DNA from: CAZKVJ01 sp964556225
GTDB lineage: Bacteria > Actinomycetota > Acidimicrobiia > Acidimicrobiales > Ilumatobacteraceae
Assembly: GCA_964556225.1 (NCBI GenBank)
Contig: CAZKVJ010000017.1
Location: 1-64,000 of the forward strand
Length of the DNA stretch: 64,000 bases
Direction: 5' to 3'
Each line of letters begins with the position of its first letter. Position 1 is the stretch's first letter. The translations under genes were made by a program, and so were the position numbers. The notes beneath the pieces were generated by a model, which had not been told where the DNA came from, made no database searches, and worked only from the letters and a program-made list of their open reading frames with translations. Of this stretch, positions 1-8,245 are shown in pieces.

Positions 1-56
1 GGTGGTGGGGGTGGTGGGGGTGGTGGGGGTGGTGGGGGTGGTGGGGGTGGTGGGGT
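1..56. repeat. G-rich 9-bp tandem repeat (minisatellite), cut by window edge
   Basis: About six consecutive copies of the unit TGGTGGGGG run from the first base to about position 56, so the array probably continues to the left of the window. The plus strand is only G and T, with five G5 runs and a final G4 run, a sequence that could fold into a G-quadruplex. It lies just upstream of plsY and, in the plsY frame, stays open and would read as a Val-Gly-Val repeat. Such arrays are prone to copy-number change and to assembly error. Confidence 0.85.
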
Positions 57-79
57 GTGATGGGCCAGGATGGTGGCTG

Positions 80-670
80 ATGGTGCCGATCCTGGTCCTG
101 CTCCCGCTGGCCTACCTCCTGGGGACCTTCCCGAGCGCGCTGTTGGTGGCACGGGGCAAGGGCGTCGACGTCACCGCCGAGGGCTCGGGCAACCCCGGCG
201 CATCGAACGTCGGACGGCTCCTCGGGCGCCGGGCGGGCATCATCGTCTTCGTCCTCGACGCGCTCAAGGGAGCGATCTGCGCCGGCGTCGGGCTCGCGAT
301 CGGCGGCTACGCGGGCGGCTTGGCCCTGGGTGGCGCGGCGATCCTCGGGCACATCTTCCCGGTGACCCGTCGCTTCCGCGGGGGCAAGGGCGTCGCCACC
401 GGCGCCGGGGTGATCATCGTCCTCTACCCGGTCATCAGCCTGGCGCTCGCCGTCGTGTGGGTCGTGACGCTCAAGGTGTCGCACAAGGCGTCGGTGGCAT
501 CGCTCGCAATCATCGCCGGCCTGCCGATCGCGATGGTCATCGCCGGCCGGCCGTGGCAGGAGATCGTGACCGTCGTCGCCCTGGCCGCGATCGTCGTCGC
601 CCGCCACGCCGACAACCTTCGCCGCCTGGTTCGCGGCGACGAGCTCAGCTCGACCGGTCGCTACGGATGA
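80..670 (+). CDS. plsY: Acyl-phosphate:glycerol-3-phosphate acyltransferase PlsY
   Basis: PlsY transfers the acyl group from acyl-phosphate to glycerol-3-phosphate at the inner membrane, the first step of phospholipid synthesis in most bacteria. The 196-residue product is the usual size and strongly hydrophobic, with about five membrane segments. The three family loops are visible: an N-terminal SGNPGASN motif near residue 36, a DALKG motif near residue 63, and GHIFPVTRRFRGGKG near residue 90. I chose the ATG at 80 because it places the first membrane segment at the N terminus as in other PlsY proteins. The frame is open further upstream through the GT-rich repeat, but that would add only Val-Gly repeats. 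A hairpin follows the stop codon. Confidence 0.93.
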   Translation: MVPILVLLPLAYLLGTFPSALLVARGKGVDVTAEGSGNPGASNVGRLLGRRAGIIVFVLDALKGAICAGVGLAIGGYAGGLALGGAAILGHIFPVTRRFRGGKGVATGAGVIIVLYPVISLALAVVWVVTLKVSHKASVASLAIIAGLPIAMVIAGRPWQEIVTVVALAAIVVARHADNLRRLVRGDELSSTGRYG

Positions 671-699
671 TGTCGCTCATCGGACCCCCCTCGATCGGG

Positions 700-734
700 T
701 CCTTGCCGGGCCGTTTCGCAGAGCCCGGCAAGGA
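700..734 (+). terminator. Hairpin terminator after plsY
   Basis: A perfect 12-bp inverted repeat (arms 700-711 and 723-734, starting TCCTTGCCGGGC) with an 11-nt loop sits 30 bp after the plsY stop. There is no T tract after it, which is common for hairpin terminators in high-GC actinobacteria. It separates plsY from the next gene, which has its own promoter box at 817. Confidence 0.65.
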
Positions 735-816
735 TCGCTGAGACCACATGGTGGACCCGTTGGCGGGATCGATCTGTCGCCCGGACGGCACTACGGAGCG
801 ATTCCTCACCGCCCGT

Positions 817-822
817 TAGCCT
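817..822 (+). promoter_or_regulatory. TAGCCT -10 box, 8 nt before the start (probable leaderless promoter)
   Basis: TAGCCT fits the actinobacterial TAnnnT -10 consensus and ends 8 nt before the ATG at 831. At this spacing transcription would begin at or next to the A of the start codon, and no Shine-Dalgarno-like sequence is present. Confidence 0.5.
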
Positions 823-830
823 GCGCCCCG

Positions 831-2807
831 ATGGCGTACCGCTACCTGTGGACCCCGCTGGCGCTGGGCCCGGCGACCACCCGCAACCGCATCGTCTTCT
901 CCGCCCACCTCACCAACTACGCCCGCAACGGCCGGCCCACCGAGCAGCACGCCGACTACTACGCCGCCCGGGCGGCCGGCGGCTCGGGGCTCATCATCAC
1001 CGAGGAGCACTCCACCCACCCCACGGACTGGCCCTACGAGAAGCTGATCCACGGCTTCCACCGCGACGTCATCCCCGGCTACCGGCGCATCACCGACGCC
1101 GTCCACCGCCACCGCGTGCCGATCTTCGCCCAGATCAACCACAACGGCGGGCAGGCTTCGTCGATGTACAGCCGCCTGCCGGTGTGGGCGCCGTCCCCGG
1201 TGGCCGACCCGCTGTTCCGCGAGGTCCCCAAGGCGGTCACCCACGCCGAGATCGACGAGATCGTGGCGGGGTATGCCACCGTGGCCGAGCACTGCGCCGA
1301 GGGCGGCTTCGACGGCATCGAGCTGCAGTGCAGCCACAGCTCGATCGTGCGCGGTTTCCTGTCCCCGGCCACCAACCGGCGCACCGACGACTACGGCGGC
1401 AGCCTGGAGAACCGGGCTCGACTGCTCGTCGAGATCGTCGCCGCCGTGCGCAGGGTGATCGGGAACCGCCTCGCGCTCGGCGTGCGCATCTGCGGTGACG
1501 AGCTCATCGAGGGGGGCACCACCATCGACGAGGCCGTTCGGGTGGCCGAGATCGTCGAGGCCGGCGGCCAGGTCGACTACCTCAACACCTCGATCGGGGT
1601 GGCCACCGCCAGCCTGTTCATGATCGAGGCCTCGATGCACGTGCCCCCGGGGTATGCGCTGTTCATCCCCAGTGCGATCCGCAAGGCCGTCGAGCTCCCG
1701 GTCATCGGCGTCGGTCGGTTCAAGGACCCGCTGCAGGCGGAGCGAGCACTGGCCGAGGGACACTGCGACCTGGTCGGCGTGGTCCGCGGACAGATCGCCG
1801 ACCCCGACTTCGCGGTCAAGGCCCGAGCCGGGGCCACCGACGAGATCCGCCTGTGCCTGTCGTGCAACCAGGAGTGCGTCGGGCGGATGGGCCTCAACCG
1901 ATGGCTGGGGTGCATCGAGAACCCCCGCACCGGGCGCGAGCACGAATGGCGGCTCAACGGGCACGGCACCGCCGTGGATCCCGCCGCCCGCAAGGACGTG
2001 ATGGTGGTGGGGGCCGGCCCGGCGGGGCTGCAGGCGGCCATCGCCGCGGCGCGGTGCGGGCATCGCGTCACCGTCTACGAGAAGGACGACGTGGCAGGCG
2101 GGCAGCTGCGCTTGGCCGCCAGCGTCCCGAACCGGGCCGAGCTCGGCGACCTCGTGCGCAACCAGCTCACCGAGTGCCGCCGCCTTGGCGTGCGCATCGA
2201 GCACGGCGTGGCGGTCTGGCCCGGCCTGGTCGACGAGCGCCGTCCCGACCACGTCATCGTGGCCACGGGCGCCGAGCCCCAGCGCCCCTGGTGGGTCCCC
2301 GCCGGCGCCGAGCGCGTCTGCGACGTGCGCGAGGTGCTCGACGGCACGGCTGCGGGCGGCGGACCCCAGACCGGCGACGCCGTGGTCGTCGTCGACGAGA
2401 TCGGGTTCCATCACGCCACCTCGGTCGCCGAGCTGCTCGCCGACCGGGGCTGCAGCGTCGAGATCGTCACCCCGGGCATGGTGGTGGGCCAGGACCTCGG
2501 GATCACCCTCGACATGGAGACGTGGTGGATGCGAGCCGAGGCCAAGGGCATCGTGCAGACGACCGACCTCGTGCCCATGGGCATGGAGGGCCGCACGCTC
2601 ACGCTGCTCCACCATCCGACCGGTGTGAACACCACCCGCACCCCCGACTGGGTCGTGCTGGCCGTGCCACCGAGCCCGGTCGAGTGGCTGTACCACGAGC
2701 TCAAGGCGGCCGGGCGGTCGGTCGAGCGCGTGGGCGACTGCGTGGCGCCGCGGCGGGCGCACGCCGCCGTGGTCGAGGGCGAGCGGGCCGGCTCGTCCGT
2801 GTCGTGA
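831..2807 (+). CDS. FadH/OYE-family NADH:flavin oxidoreductase, mycofactocin-associated type (MftOYE2-like)
   Basis: This 658-residue protein has the two-part layout of 2,4-dienoyl-CoA reductase (FadH). An OYE-type FMN TIM barrel covers about residues 1-340. An iron-sulfur ligand set C-x2-C-x3-C-x11-C begins near residue 342. An FAD/NAD domain starts with VVGAGPAG near residue 391. The barrel has the family signature SPATNRRTDDYGG. The overall sequence resembles the FadH/OYE family 2 named in genome annotation for its co-occurrence with the mycofactocin redox cofactor; this is recalled knowledge, not a search. That fits mftE and mftF being 27 kb downstream in the same window. The substrate is unknown. 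Expression is probably from its own leaderless promoter, as the preceding gene is closed by a hairpin. A generic enoate or trimethylamine dehydrogenase-like reductase is the alternative. Confidence 0.85.
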   Translation: MAYRYLWTPLALGPATTRNRIVFSAHLTNYARNGRPTEQHADYYAARAAGGSGLIITEEHSTHPTDWPYEKLIHGFHRDVIPGYRRITDAVHRHRVPIFAQINHNGGQASSMYSRLPVWAPSPVADPLFREVPKAVTHAEIDEIVAGYATVAEHCAEGGFDGIELQCSHSSIVRGFLSPATNRRTDDYGGSLENRARLLVEIVAAVRRVIGNRLALGVRICGDELIEGGTTIDEAVRVAEIVEAGGQVDYLNTSIGVATASLFMIEASMHVPPGYALFIPSAIRKAVELPVIGVGRFKDPLQAERALAEGHCDLVGVVRGQIADPDFAVKARAGATDEIRLCLSCNQECVGRMGLNRWLGCIENPRTGREHEWRLNGHGTAVDPAARKDVMVVGAGPAGLQAAIAAARCGHRVTVYEKDDVAGGQLRLAASVPNRAELGDLVRNQLTECRRLGVRIEHGVAVWPGLVDERRPDHVIVATGAEPQRPWWVPAGAERVCDVREVLDGTAAGGGPQTGDAVVVVDEIGFHHATSVAELLADRGCSVEIVTPGMVVGQDLGITLDMETWWMRAEAKGIVQTTDLVPMGMEGRTLTLLHHPTGVNTTRTPDWVVLAVPPSPVEWLYHELKAAGRSVERVGDCVAPRRAHAAVVEGERAGSSVS

Positions 2808-2844
2808 TGGCCGGATGGGCGACGGCTCGGCAAGACTCGGCGCC

Positions 2845-3360
2845 GTGAGCGACGCCCGTACAGCCGGTGAGGTGCCCGTGGTCGGTGTGGTGATGGGCTC
2901 GGCCAGCGACTGGCCGACCATGTGGGGGGCGGTGCGCATCCTGCGACGCTTCGGGATCCCCCACGAGGCGCAGGTGCTGTCGGCCCACCGGATGCCCGAC
3001 GAGATGTTCGCCTACGCCGAGTCGGCCCGGGGGCGGGGGCTGCGCTGCATCATCGCCGGCGCAGGTGGTGCCGCCCACCTCCCCGGGATGATCGCCGCCA
3101 AGACCACCGTGCCCGTGCTCGGCGTGCCGGTTGCGTCGCGCCACCTCGCCGGGCAGGACTCGCTGTACTCGATCGTCCAGATGCCCGCCGGCGTCCCCGT
3201 GGCCACGTTCGCGATCGGCGAGGCGGGGGCGACGAACGCCGCCCTGTTCGCCGTCGCGATGCTGGCCGCCGACGACCCCGCTCTCAACGCTGCCCTCGAC
3301 GCTTTCCGCGCCGAGCGGCGCGCCGAGGCCGCCGCCAGCGCGCTGGAACCACCGGAGTGA
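2845..3360 (+). CDS. purE: N5-carboxyaminoimidazole ribonucleotide mutase PurE
   Basis: PurE isomerises N5-CAIR to CAIR in de novo purine synthesis, in the cytosol, acting after PurK. The class I motifs are present: GSASDWPTM near residue 20 and SAHRMP near residue 49, followed by an AGGAAHLPGM-like loop. The GTG at 2845 gives 171 residues with the usual short N-terminal lead; an ATG at 2815 would add ten residues and is possible. The stop overlaps the GTG start of purK by four bases (GTGA), so the two enzymes are translationally coupled. Confidence 0.95.
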   Translation: MSDARTAGEVPVVGVVMGSASDWPTMWGAVRILRRFGIPHEAQVLSAHRMPDEMFAYAESARGRGLRCIIAGAGGAAHLPGMIAAKTTVPVLGVPVASRHLAGQDSLYSIVQMPAGVPVATFAIGEAGATNAALFAVAMLAADDPALNAALDAFRAERRAEAAASALEPPE

Positions 3361-4520
3361 CCACCCTCGGTGTGCTGGGTGGCGGCCAGCTCGGCCGGTA
3401 CACGGTCATCGCCGCCCACGAGCTCGGGGTGCGCACGGTGGTGCTCGACCCGGATGTCGACTCACCCGCCGGCCGGCTGGCGCACCGCCACCTCGTCGCC
3501 GCCTACGACGACGCGAGCGCCGTGGCCGAGCTGGCGGCCGAGTGCGACGTGGTGACGACGGAGTTCGAGAACCCTCCGGCCGCGTCGCTGGACTCGCTCG
3601 GCGCGAGCGTGGTCGTGCGCCCGAGTGCCGCCGCCGTGGCGGTGTGCCAGGACCGTCGAGCCGAGAAGCGCTTCGCCACCCAGCACCGGCTACCGGCCGG
3701 CCCGTACACCGTGATCGAGACGATGGGCGACGCCGACGCCGCCGCCACCCAGGGCCACCTGCTGTTCCCTGCCCGGCTCAAGACGGCGCGCGAGGGCTAC
3801 GACGGGAAGGGGCAGCTGGTCGTGGACCGGCCGGACCAGCTGACGGCGGCGTGGCGCAGCCTGGGTGCCGTGCCCTGCGTGCTCGAGCGCCAGCAGGAGC
3901 TGGCCACAGAGCTGAGCGTCCTCGTGGCCCGCACGCACGACGGCCTCACGACGACCTGGCCGGTGATGGAGAACCGTCACGACCACGGGATCCTGACCCT
4001 CACCGTCGTGCCGGCCACGGTGACGGCAGCGGTCGCCGTGCGAGCCGTCGCACTGGCGGAGCGCATCGCGGTGGCCCTCGCCTACGTGGGGGTGATGGCG
4101 GTCGAGCTGTTCGTCACCGTCGACGGCGAGGTGCTCGTGAACGAGCTCGCGCCCCGGCCCCACAACAGCGGTCACTGGACTCTCGATGCGTGCGTCACGA
4201 GCCAGTTCGAGCAGCAGGTCCGCGCCGCGCTCGGGCTGACGCTCGGGACGACGGCCATGACCGCGCCGGCCGCCGCCATGGTCAACCTGCTCGGCGACCT
4301 CTGGCCCGAGGGCCGCGCGCCTGACTGGACGCCCGTGCTCGCCCATCCGGCCGCCAAGCTCCACCTCTACGGGAAGGCCGTGGCCCGCCCCGGGCGGAAG
4401 ATGGGCCACGTCACCGTCGTCGGTGACGATCCGACTCGTTGCCGCGACGACGCCCTGGCCATCCTCGACGCGCTGCGACGCGCCGCACGCTCCGGTGAGG
4501 GTCACGCGGGGCGCAGATGA
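3357..4520 (+). CDS. purK: 5-(carboxyamino)imidazole ribonucleotide synthase PurK
   Basis: PurK is an ATP-grasp enzyme that carboxylates AIR with bicarbonate and passes N5-CAIR to PurE. The 387-residue product has the N-terminal GVLGGGQLGR motif, an ATP-grasp core with TAREGYDGKGQ near residue 143, and the late NELAPRPHNSGHWT motif that carries metal and substrate ligands. It begins at a GTG overlapping the purE stop. Its 3' end overlaps the convergent glycosyltransferase at 4502-5419 by 19 bp. Confidence 0.95.
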   Translation: MTTLGVLGGGQLGRYTVIAAHELGVRTVVLDPDVDSPAGRLAHRHLVAAYDDASAVAELAAECDVVTTEFENPPAASLDSLGASVVVRPSAAAVAVCQDRRAEKRFATQHRLPAGPYTVIETMGDADAAATQGHLLFPARLKTAREGYDGKGQLVVDRPDQLTAAWRSLGAVPCVLERQQELATELSVLVARTHDGLTTTWPVMENRHDHGILTLTVVPATVTAAVAVRAVALAERIAVALAYVGVMAVELFVTVDGEVLVNELAPRPHNSGHWTLDACVTSQFEQQVRAALGLTLGTTAMTAPAAAMVNLLGDLWPEGRAPDWTPVLAHPAAKLHLYGKAVARPGRKMGHVTVVGDDPTRCRDDALAILDALRRAARSGEGHAGRR

Positions 4521-5419
4521 CCCGTCGCGTCGTCCAGCACGTACCCGGCCAGGCAGGCCCGGTACGCCTGACGGAACTGGTAGTACCGGTACAGCGCGGC
4601 GGCAGCAGCCGGCAGCCGTGCCTTCCGCAGCGCGACCCGCGGCTCCTTCTTCGCCCACGAGTACCACTCCGGACCGCGCTGGTCCTGGGCGAGCGTCAGC
4701 TTCCCGGCCAGGCCCGCGTTGCCGGCGGCATAGTTGCGTGAGTGACGCAGACGGTTCCGAAGCCCACATCGAGCACCATACGTGTGGTACACGACCGGAC
4801 GCGGCGTCGACAGCATCCTGATGCCGGCATCTTCCAGCCGGAACAACAGGTCCGTGTCCTCGGCCACCGGGAACCGAGTCCCCGGGCCGAGGTGCTCGTC
4901 GAAGGAGCCCAACGACAGGAAGATGTGCCGGCGGATCGCGAAGTTGGCCCCGATCCACCCCCACCCTTCGGGCGGCTTCCTCCCCGTGAGGCCCGGGTCG
5001 TAGACCACCTCGGCCGGGTCATAGGCCGGGCACGCGCAGAACCGGCGGCCGGTGAGGTCGGGTGCCACGACCGAACCGCCGACTGCCCCGATGCTCGGGT
5101 CGGCGTCGAACGCTGCGAGCACCTCCCCCAACCACGTCGGAGCGGCCTCGCAGTCGTCGTCGAGGAAGGCGACGATGTCCCCGGATGCCTGCTCGACGGC
5201 CGCGTTGCGGGCCCGGGCCGCACCGGTTCGGTCCAGGTGCACGTAGCGGATGCGGGGATCGTCGGCCGCGAGCCTCGCGCCGAGAGCCTTCAGCTCGGCG
5301 CTGGACCCCTGGCCGACGATCACCACCTCGAAGTCCTGGACCGTCTGCGCCTGCAGGCTGCGCACGGTGAACTCGAGGGTGTGATGCCGGACCGATCCGA
5401 TGCAGATCGACGCCGTCAT
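4502..5419 (-). CDS. Family 2 glycosyltransferase
   Basis: The 305-residue cytosolic protein has a GT-A fold with the donor-binding region FLDDDCEA near residue 85 (a DDD version of the DxD metal motif) and a later EDTDLLFRL acidic motif, as in GT2 enzymes that build cell-surface polysaccharides. It probably adds one sugar to the lipid-linked repeat of the nearby exopolysaccharide locus; donor and acceptor cannot be read from sequence. It is divergent from the DedA gene, and the intergenic region between them has paired CCTCAA repeats at 11-bp spacing. Confidence 0.85.
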   Translation of the reverse strand: MTASICIGSVRHHTLEFTVRSLQAQTVQDFEVVIVGQGSSAELKALGARLAADDPRIRYVHLDRTGAARARNAAVEQASGDIVAFLDDDCEAAPTWLGEVLAAFDADPSIGAVGGSVVAPDLTGRRFCACPAYDPAEVVYDPGLTGRKPPEGWGWIGANFAIRRHIFLSLGSFDEHLGPGTRFPVAEDTDLLFRLEDAGIRMLSTPRPVVYHTYGARCGLRNRLRHSRNYAAGNAGLAGKLTLAQDQRGPEWYSWAKKEPRVALRKARLPAAAAALYRYYQFRQAYRACLAGYVLDDATGHLRPA

Positions 5420-5471
5420 AGAGATGCCGCTGATCGTACGGGCGACCCCCGTGAGCCCGGGAGCCCTTCTC

Positions 5472-5489
5472 CCTCAAGACCGCCTCAAA
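5472..5489. promoter_or_regulatory. Candidate operator: CCTCAAG / CCTCAAA direct repeats 11 bp apart
   Basis: Two 7-bp units, CCTCAAG at 5472-5478 and CCTCAAA at 5483-5489, are repeated at exactly one helical turn, between the divergent starts at 5419 and 5539. An almost identical arrangement (TCTCAAG twice, 11 bp apart) lies between the divergent wzz-like and flippase genes at 12387-12404. Direct repeats at 11 bp are typical of OmpR/PhoB-type response-regulator sites. No regulator gene is in view. Confidence 0.4.
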
Positions 5490-5538
5490 CCGGGGTGCAC
5501 GGCCGTGCGAACCGGGGCACCGATAGCGTCGGCGCCGC

Positions 5539-6177
5539 ATGACCGACGTCATCAGCGACGTGTTCGACTGGCTGAAGGACTTCTCCTCCTCGCCGTGGTT
5601 CTACGCCGTCATGTTCGTGGTGGCGGTCCTCGACTCCGTGCTGCCGGTGGTGCCCAGCGAGACGCTGGTCATCGTCGGGGGGGTGAGCGCTGGCCTCGGT
5701 GATCTCCACATCGCCGCCGTGATCGCCTGTGGGGCCGCCGGCGCCGTCGTCGGCGACAACCTGTCGTATTCGATCGGGCGTCGAGCCGGCCCGTGGGTCG
5801 AGCGACGGTCGCTGCGCAAGCAGCGCAACGCCAACCGCCTCGCCTGGGCCAAGGATCAGATCACGACACGCGGCGGACCGTTGCTCGTCACGGCCCGGTT
5901 CATCCCGGGTGGTCGCACCGTCTTGACGCTGACCTCGGGCATCACGGCGCAGTCGCGAGCCTGGTTCATGCGCTGGGCGATCGGGGCCGGGCTGATCTGG
6001 GCGACGTACGCGGCGCTGCTCGGCTACATCGGCGGCAGCGCATTCGAGGACAACCACACCGCCGCGTTCCTCGTCGCGTTCGCGATGGCACTCTCCATGA
6101 CGGTCATCATCGAGATCGTCCGCCACGTTCGCCTGCGTCGCCTCGAGCGGCGACTCGAGGCACGTCGCTCGGACTAG
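5539..6177 (+). CDS. DedA-family membrane protein
   Basis: DedA (SNARE-associated/VTT domain) proteins are polytopic inner-membrane proteins implicated in flipping or recycling phospholipid and undecaprenyl-phosphate carriers. The 212-residue product has hydrophobic segments around residues 18-60 and 135-195. The re-entrant region contains the family-like DNLSYSIGRRAG, and near residue 115 there is the conserved ARFIPGGRT motif. A role in recycling the lipid carrier for the adjacent polysaccharide locus is plausible but inferred. A TAGCGT box at 5524 lies 9 nt before the ATG. Confidence 0.9.
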   Translation: MTDVISDVFDWLKDFSSSPWFYAVMFVVAVLDSVLPVVPSETLVIVGGVSAGLGDLHIAAVIACGAAGAVVGDNLSYSIGRRAGPWVERRSLRKQRNANRLAWAKDQITTRGGPLLVTARFIPGGRTVLTLTSGITAQSRAWFMRWAIGAGLIWATYAALLGYIGGSAFEDNHTAAFLVAFAMALSMTVIIEIVRHVRLRRLERRLEARRSD

Positions 6178-6215
6178 TCTGACGACTCCGGACTCGAGGG
6201 ACGGCGGAGGTCGAG

Positions 6216-7640
6216 ATGGCGGCATCGACAGTGCACGAGCGGAGCACTCCCCACCTGAGCATCCGCGCCGTCGGGGTGATCCTCGCCCTGGCCAGCGTTC
6301 TCGGCGCCTGCACACTGCTGCCGACGACGCCGTCCGGAAACACCACGGCACCCCTGACGTCGTGCAACCGACCCAGCCCGGTGACGACCACGCCGGCGTT
6401 CCCGCTGCGGGTCGCGGGCGGCGCGCGCCACCTCGTGGACGCTGCCGGCCGGCCCTTCTTCATGCAGGGCGATGCCGCCTGGTCGCTCATGGCCCAGCTG
6501 TCACGAGAGAGCGTCGAGCGCTACCTCGATGACCGGCGCACCTGCGGGTTCAACACCATCCTGGTGAGCCTTCTCGAGCACAAGTTCGCGACGAACGCAC
6601 CCAGCAACATCTACGGCGAGGCGCCCTTCACCTCCCCCGGCAGCTTCGCGACGCCGAACGCGGCGTACTTCGCCCACGTCGACTGGGTGATCCAGCGGGC
6701 GGCGGCCAAGGGCTTCTTGGTGCTGGCCGTGCCCGCCTACCTGGGCTACGGCGGCGGCGACGAGGGGTGGTACTCGGAGATGCTCGCCAGCGGCCCCGAC
6801 GCGCTTCGCGCCTACGGGCGGTTCCTCGGCGCCCGGTATCGCAGCTCGACGAACGTCATCTGGGTCCAGGGTGGCGACTACGACCCGCCTCGCAAGGATC
6901 TCGTCGATGCCATCGCCCAGGGGATCGCCGAGACAGCACCCGGTTCCCTGCAGACTGCGCACACCGCGCCGGAGAGCACGGCCCGCGGCGTCTGGGGAGA
7001 TCGGGCCTGGCTCGCGCTCGACAACGTGTACACGTACGGCGACGTGTACGCCCCGTCTGCTGGCGCCTACAACGGCTCGGCCCGGCCCTTCTTCCTCATC
7101 GAGAGCAACTACGAGAACGAGCACGGCGTCGGTACCGCACGACTGCGCACCCAGGCCTACCACGCCGTGCTCACCGGGGCGATGGGTCATGTGTTCGGGA
7201 ACAACCCTGTGTGGCACTTCGACGGGCCGGGCCTGTACGACGTCGGGGTGAGCTGGCAGGCCGCGCTCGGCAGCTCCGGATCGCAGAGCATGGCCCACCT
7301 CGGCGACCTGCTCACGCGTCGCGCCTGGTGGACGCTGCGACCCGACCTCGACGGCCGGTTCCTCGTCGGTGGTGCCGGTTCGGGCACGGATCGGGTGGCC
7401 GCCGCCGTTGCCAGCGACCGTACGTTCGCGATCGCCTACCTGCCGAGCGCGCGGGCCGTCTCGGTCGACCTCGGCCAGCTCACCGGACCGTCCGTGCGGC
7501 TCACGTGGTTCGACCCGAGCAGCGGGCTCACCCAGCCCGCCGCCGGTCCGGTCCCGGCCAGCGGTCGCGTCGACCTCTCACCTCCGGGCACCAACTCCGC
7601 TGGCGACCCGGACTGGGTGCTCGTGGTCGAGAACGCCTGA
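6216..7640 (+). CDS. Secreted DUF4038 glycosidase-like lipoprotein (first copy)
   Basis: The 474-residue product has an N-terminal signal ending in a lipobox with Cys near residue 31 (LGACT), so it should be anchored outside the cytoplasmic membrane. Residues about 70-380 match the DUF4038/apiosidase-like TIM-barrel type, with GDAAWSL near residue 89 and KGFLVLAVPAYLGYGGGDEGW near residues 163-183. The C-terminal part resembles the small beta-sandwich often attached to DUF4038. Such proteins are predicted glycoside hydrolases, but specificity is unknown. A paralogue is at 17319-18854, and both lie within an exopolysaccharide locus, so trimming or modifying that polymer is the likely role. The start is supported by a GGCGGAGG site. 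Confidence 0.85.
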   Translation: MAASTVHERSTPHLSIRAVGVILALASVLGACTLLPTTPSGNTTAPLTSCNRPSPVTTTPAFPLRVAGGARHLVDAAGRPFFMQGDAAWSLMAQLSRESVERYLDDRRTCGFNTILVSLLEHKFATNAPSNIYGEAPFTSPGSFATPNAAYFAHVDWVIQRAAAKGFLVLAVPAYLGYGGGDEGWYSEMLASGPDALRAYGRFLGARYRSSTNVIWVQGGDYDPPRKDLVDAIAQGIAETAPGSLQTAHTAPESTARGVWGDRAWLALDNVYTYGDVYAPSAGAYNGSARPFFLIESNYENEHGVGTARLRTQAYHAVLTGAMGHVFGNNPVWHFDGPGLYDVGVSWQAALGSSGSQSMAHLGDLLTRRAWWTLRPDLDGRFLVGGAGSGTDRVAAAVASDRTFAIAYLPSARAVSVDLGQLTGPSVRLTWFDPSSGLTQPAAGPVPASGRVDLSPPGTNSAGDPDWVLVVENA

Positions 7641-7645
7641 CGTCG

Positions 7646-8245
7646 TCAGTCGTCCGGCAACGGCCGGACCACCCTGGCGGGGTTGCCGGCGACCAACGTG
7701 TTGGGTGGTACGTCGTCGGTGACGACGCTGCCGGCGCCGACCACGCTGCCCCGGCCCACGGTCACGCCGGGGAGAAGGGTTGCCCGCAGCGCCACCCAGG
7801 CTCCGGACTCGACGACCACGGGGCGGGTGACGATGTCGAGCGACAAGCGACGCGCGCTCGGACCCATCCGGTGCGTCGAGGTGTAGATGATCACGAAGGG
7901 CCCGATCGTCGCACCGTCGCCGATGCGGACCTCGTCGTCGAGGTTGATCGCCACATCCGTGCCGATCAGCACGTCGCGCCCGATGGCGAGATGGTGCACC
8001 ATCGCCGTGCCGCCGATGAGCCGGAGTGGGCCACCGATCGAGCTCCCGCCACCGATGCGGACCCCGCCGGCCCGGTAGATGCGAGCGGTGAGCGGCCCCG
8101 CGGTCAGCGGCGGGACGAGGTGCGCGGCGCCGTGCGCGACGAGGTACCGCAGGTCGACGCCCCGGCGGATCGCCCGGGCGTAGTCGAGGCTGCGAGCCGC
8201 TGTCGGTCGCAGGCTCGGTCCGTCCGGCCCTCGCTGGCCCATCAA
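7646..8245 (-). CDS. Left-handed beta-helix (hexapeptide) acyltransferase
   Basis: The 199-residue protein carries hexapeptide repeats such as IGRDVL, IGDGAT and VGRGSV and ends with the acetyltransferase signature GAGSVVTDDVPPNTLVAGNPAR. It resembles NodL/maltose O-acetyltransferase-type enzymes that use acetyl-CoA to O-acetylate sugars. Its ATG overlaps the stop of the serine-acetyltransferase-like gene (8242) by 4 bp, so both are in the same leftward operon as the polymerase. It ends 5 bp from the convergent DUF4038 gene. Confidence 0.85.
   Translation of the reverse strand: MMGQRGPDGPSLRPTAARSLDYARAIRRGVDLRYLVAHGAAHLVPPLTAGPLTARIYRAGGVRIGGGSSIGGPLRLIGGTAMVHHLAIGRDVLIGTDVAINLDDEVRIGDGATIGPFVIIYTSTHRMGPSARRLSLDIVTRPVVVESGAWVALRATLLPGVTVGRGSVVGAGSVVTDDVPPNTLVAGNPARVVRPLPDD

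Noticed and set aside
2..79. N-terminal extension of PlsY through the Val-Gly repeat
   Set aside because: PlsY homologues have no such extension, and the ATG at 80 gives the normal N terminus. The repeat is treated as DNA structure instead.
816..2939. A 707-codon open frame antisense to the OYE-type gene
   Set aside because: It has no domain pattern, is rich in His/Arg/Gly/Pro as expected for the complement of GC3-rich codons, and covers a clearly conserved enzyme on the other strand.
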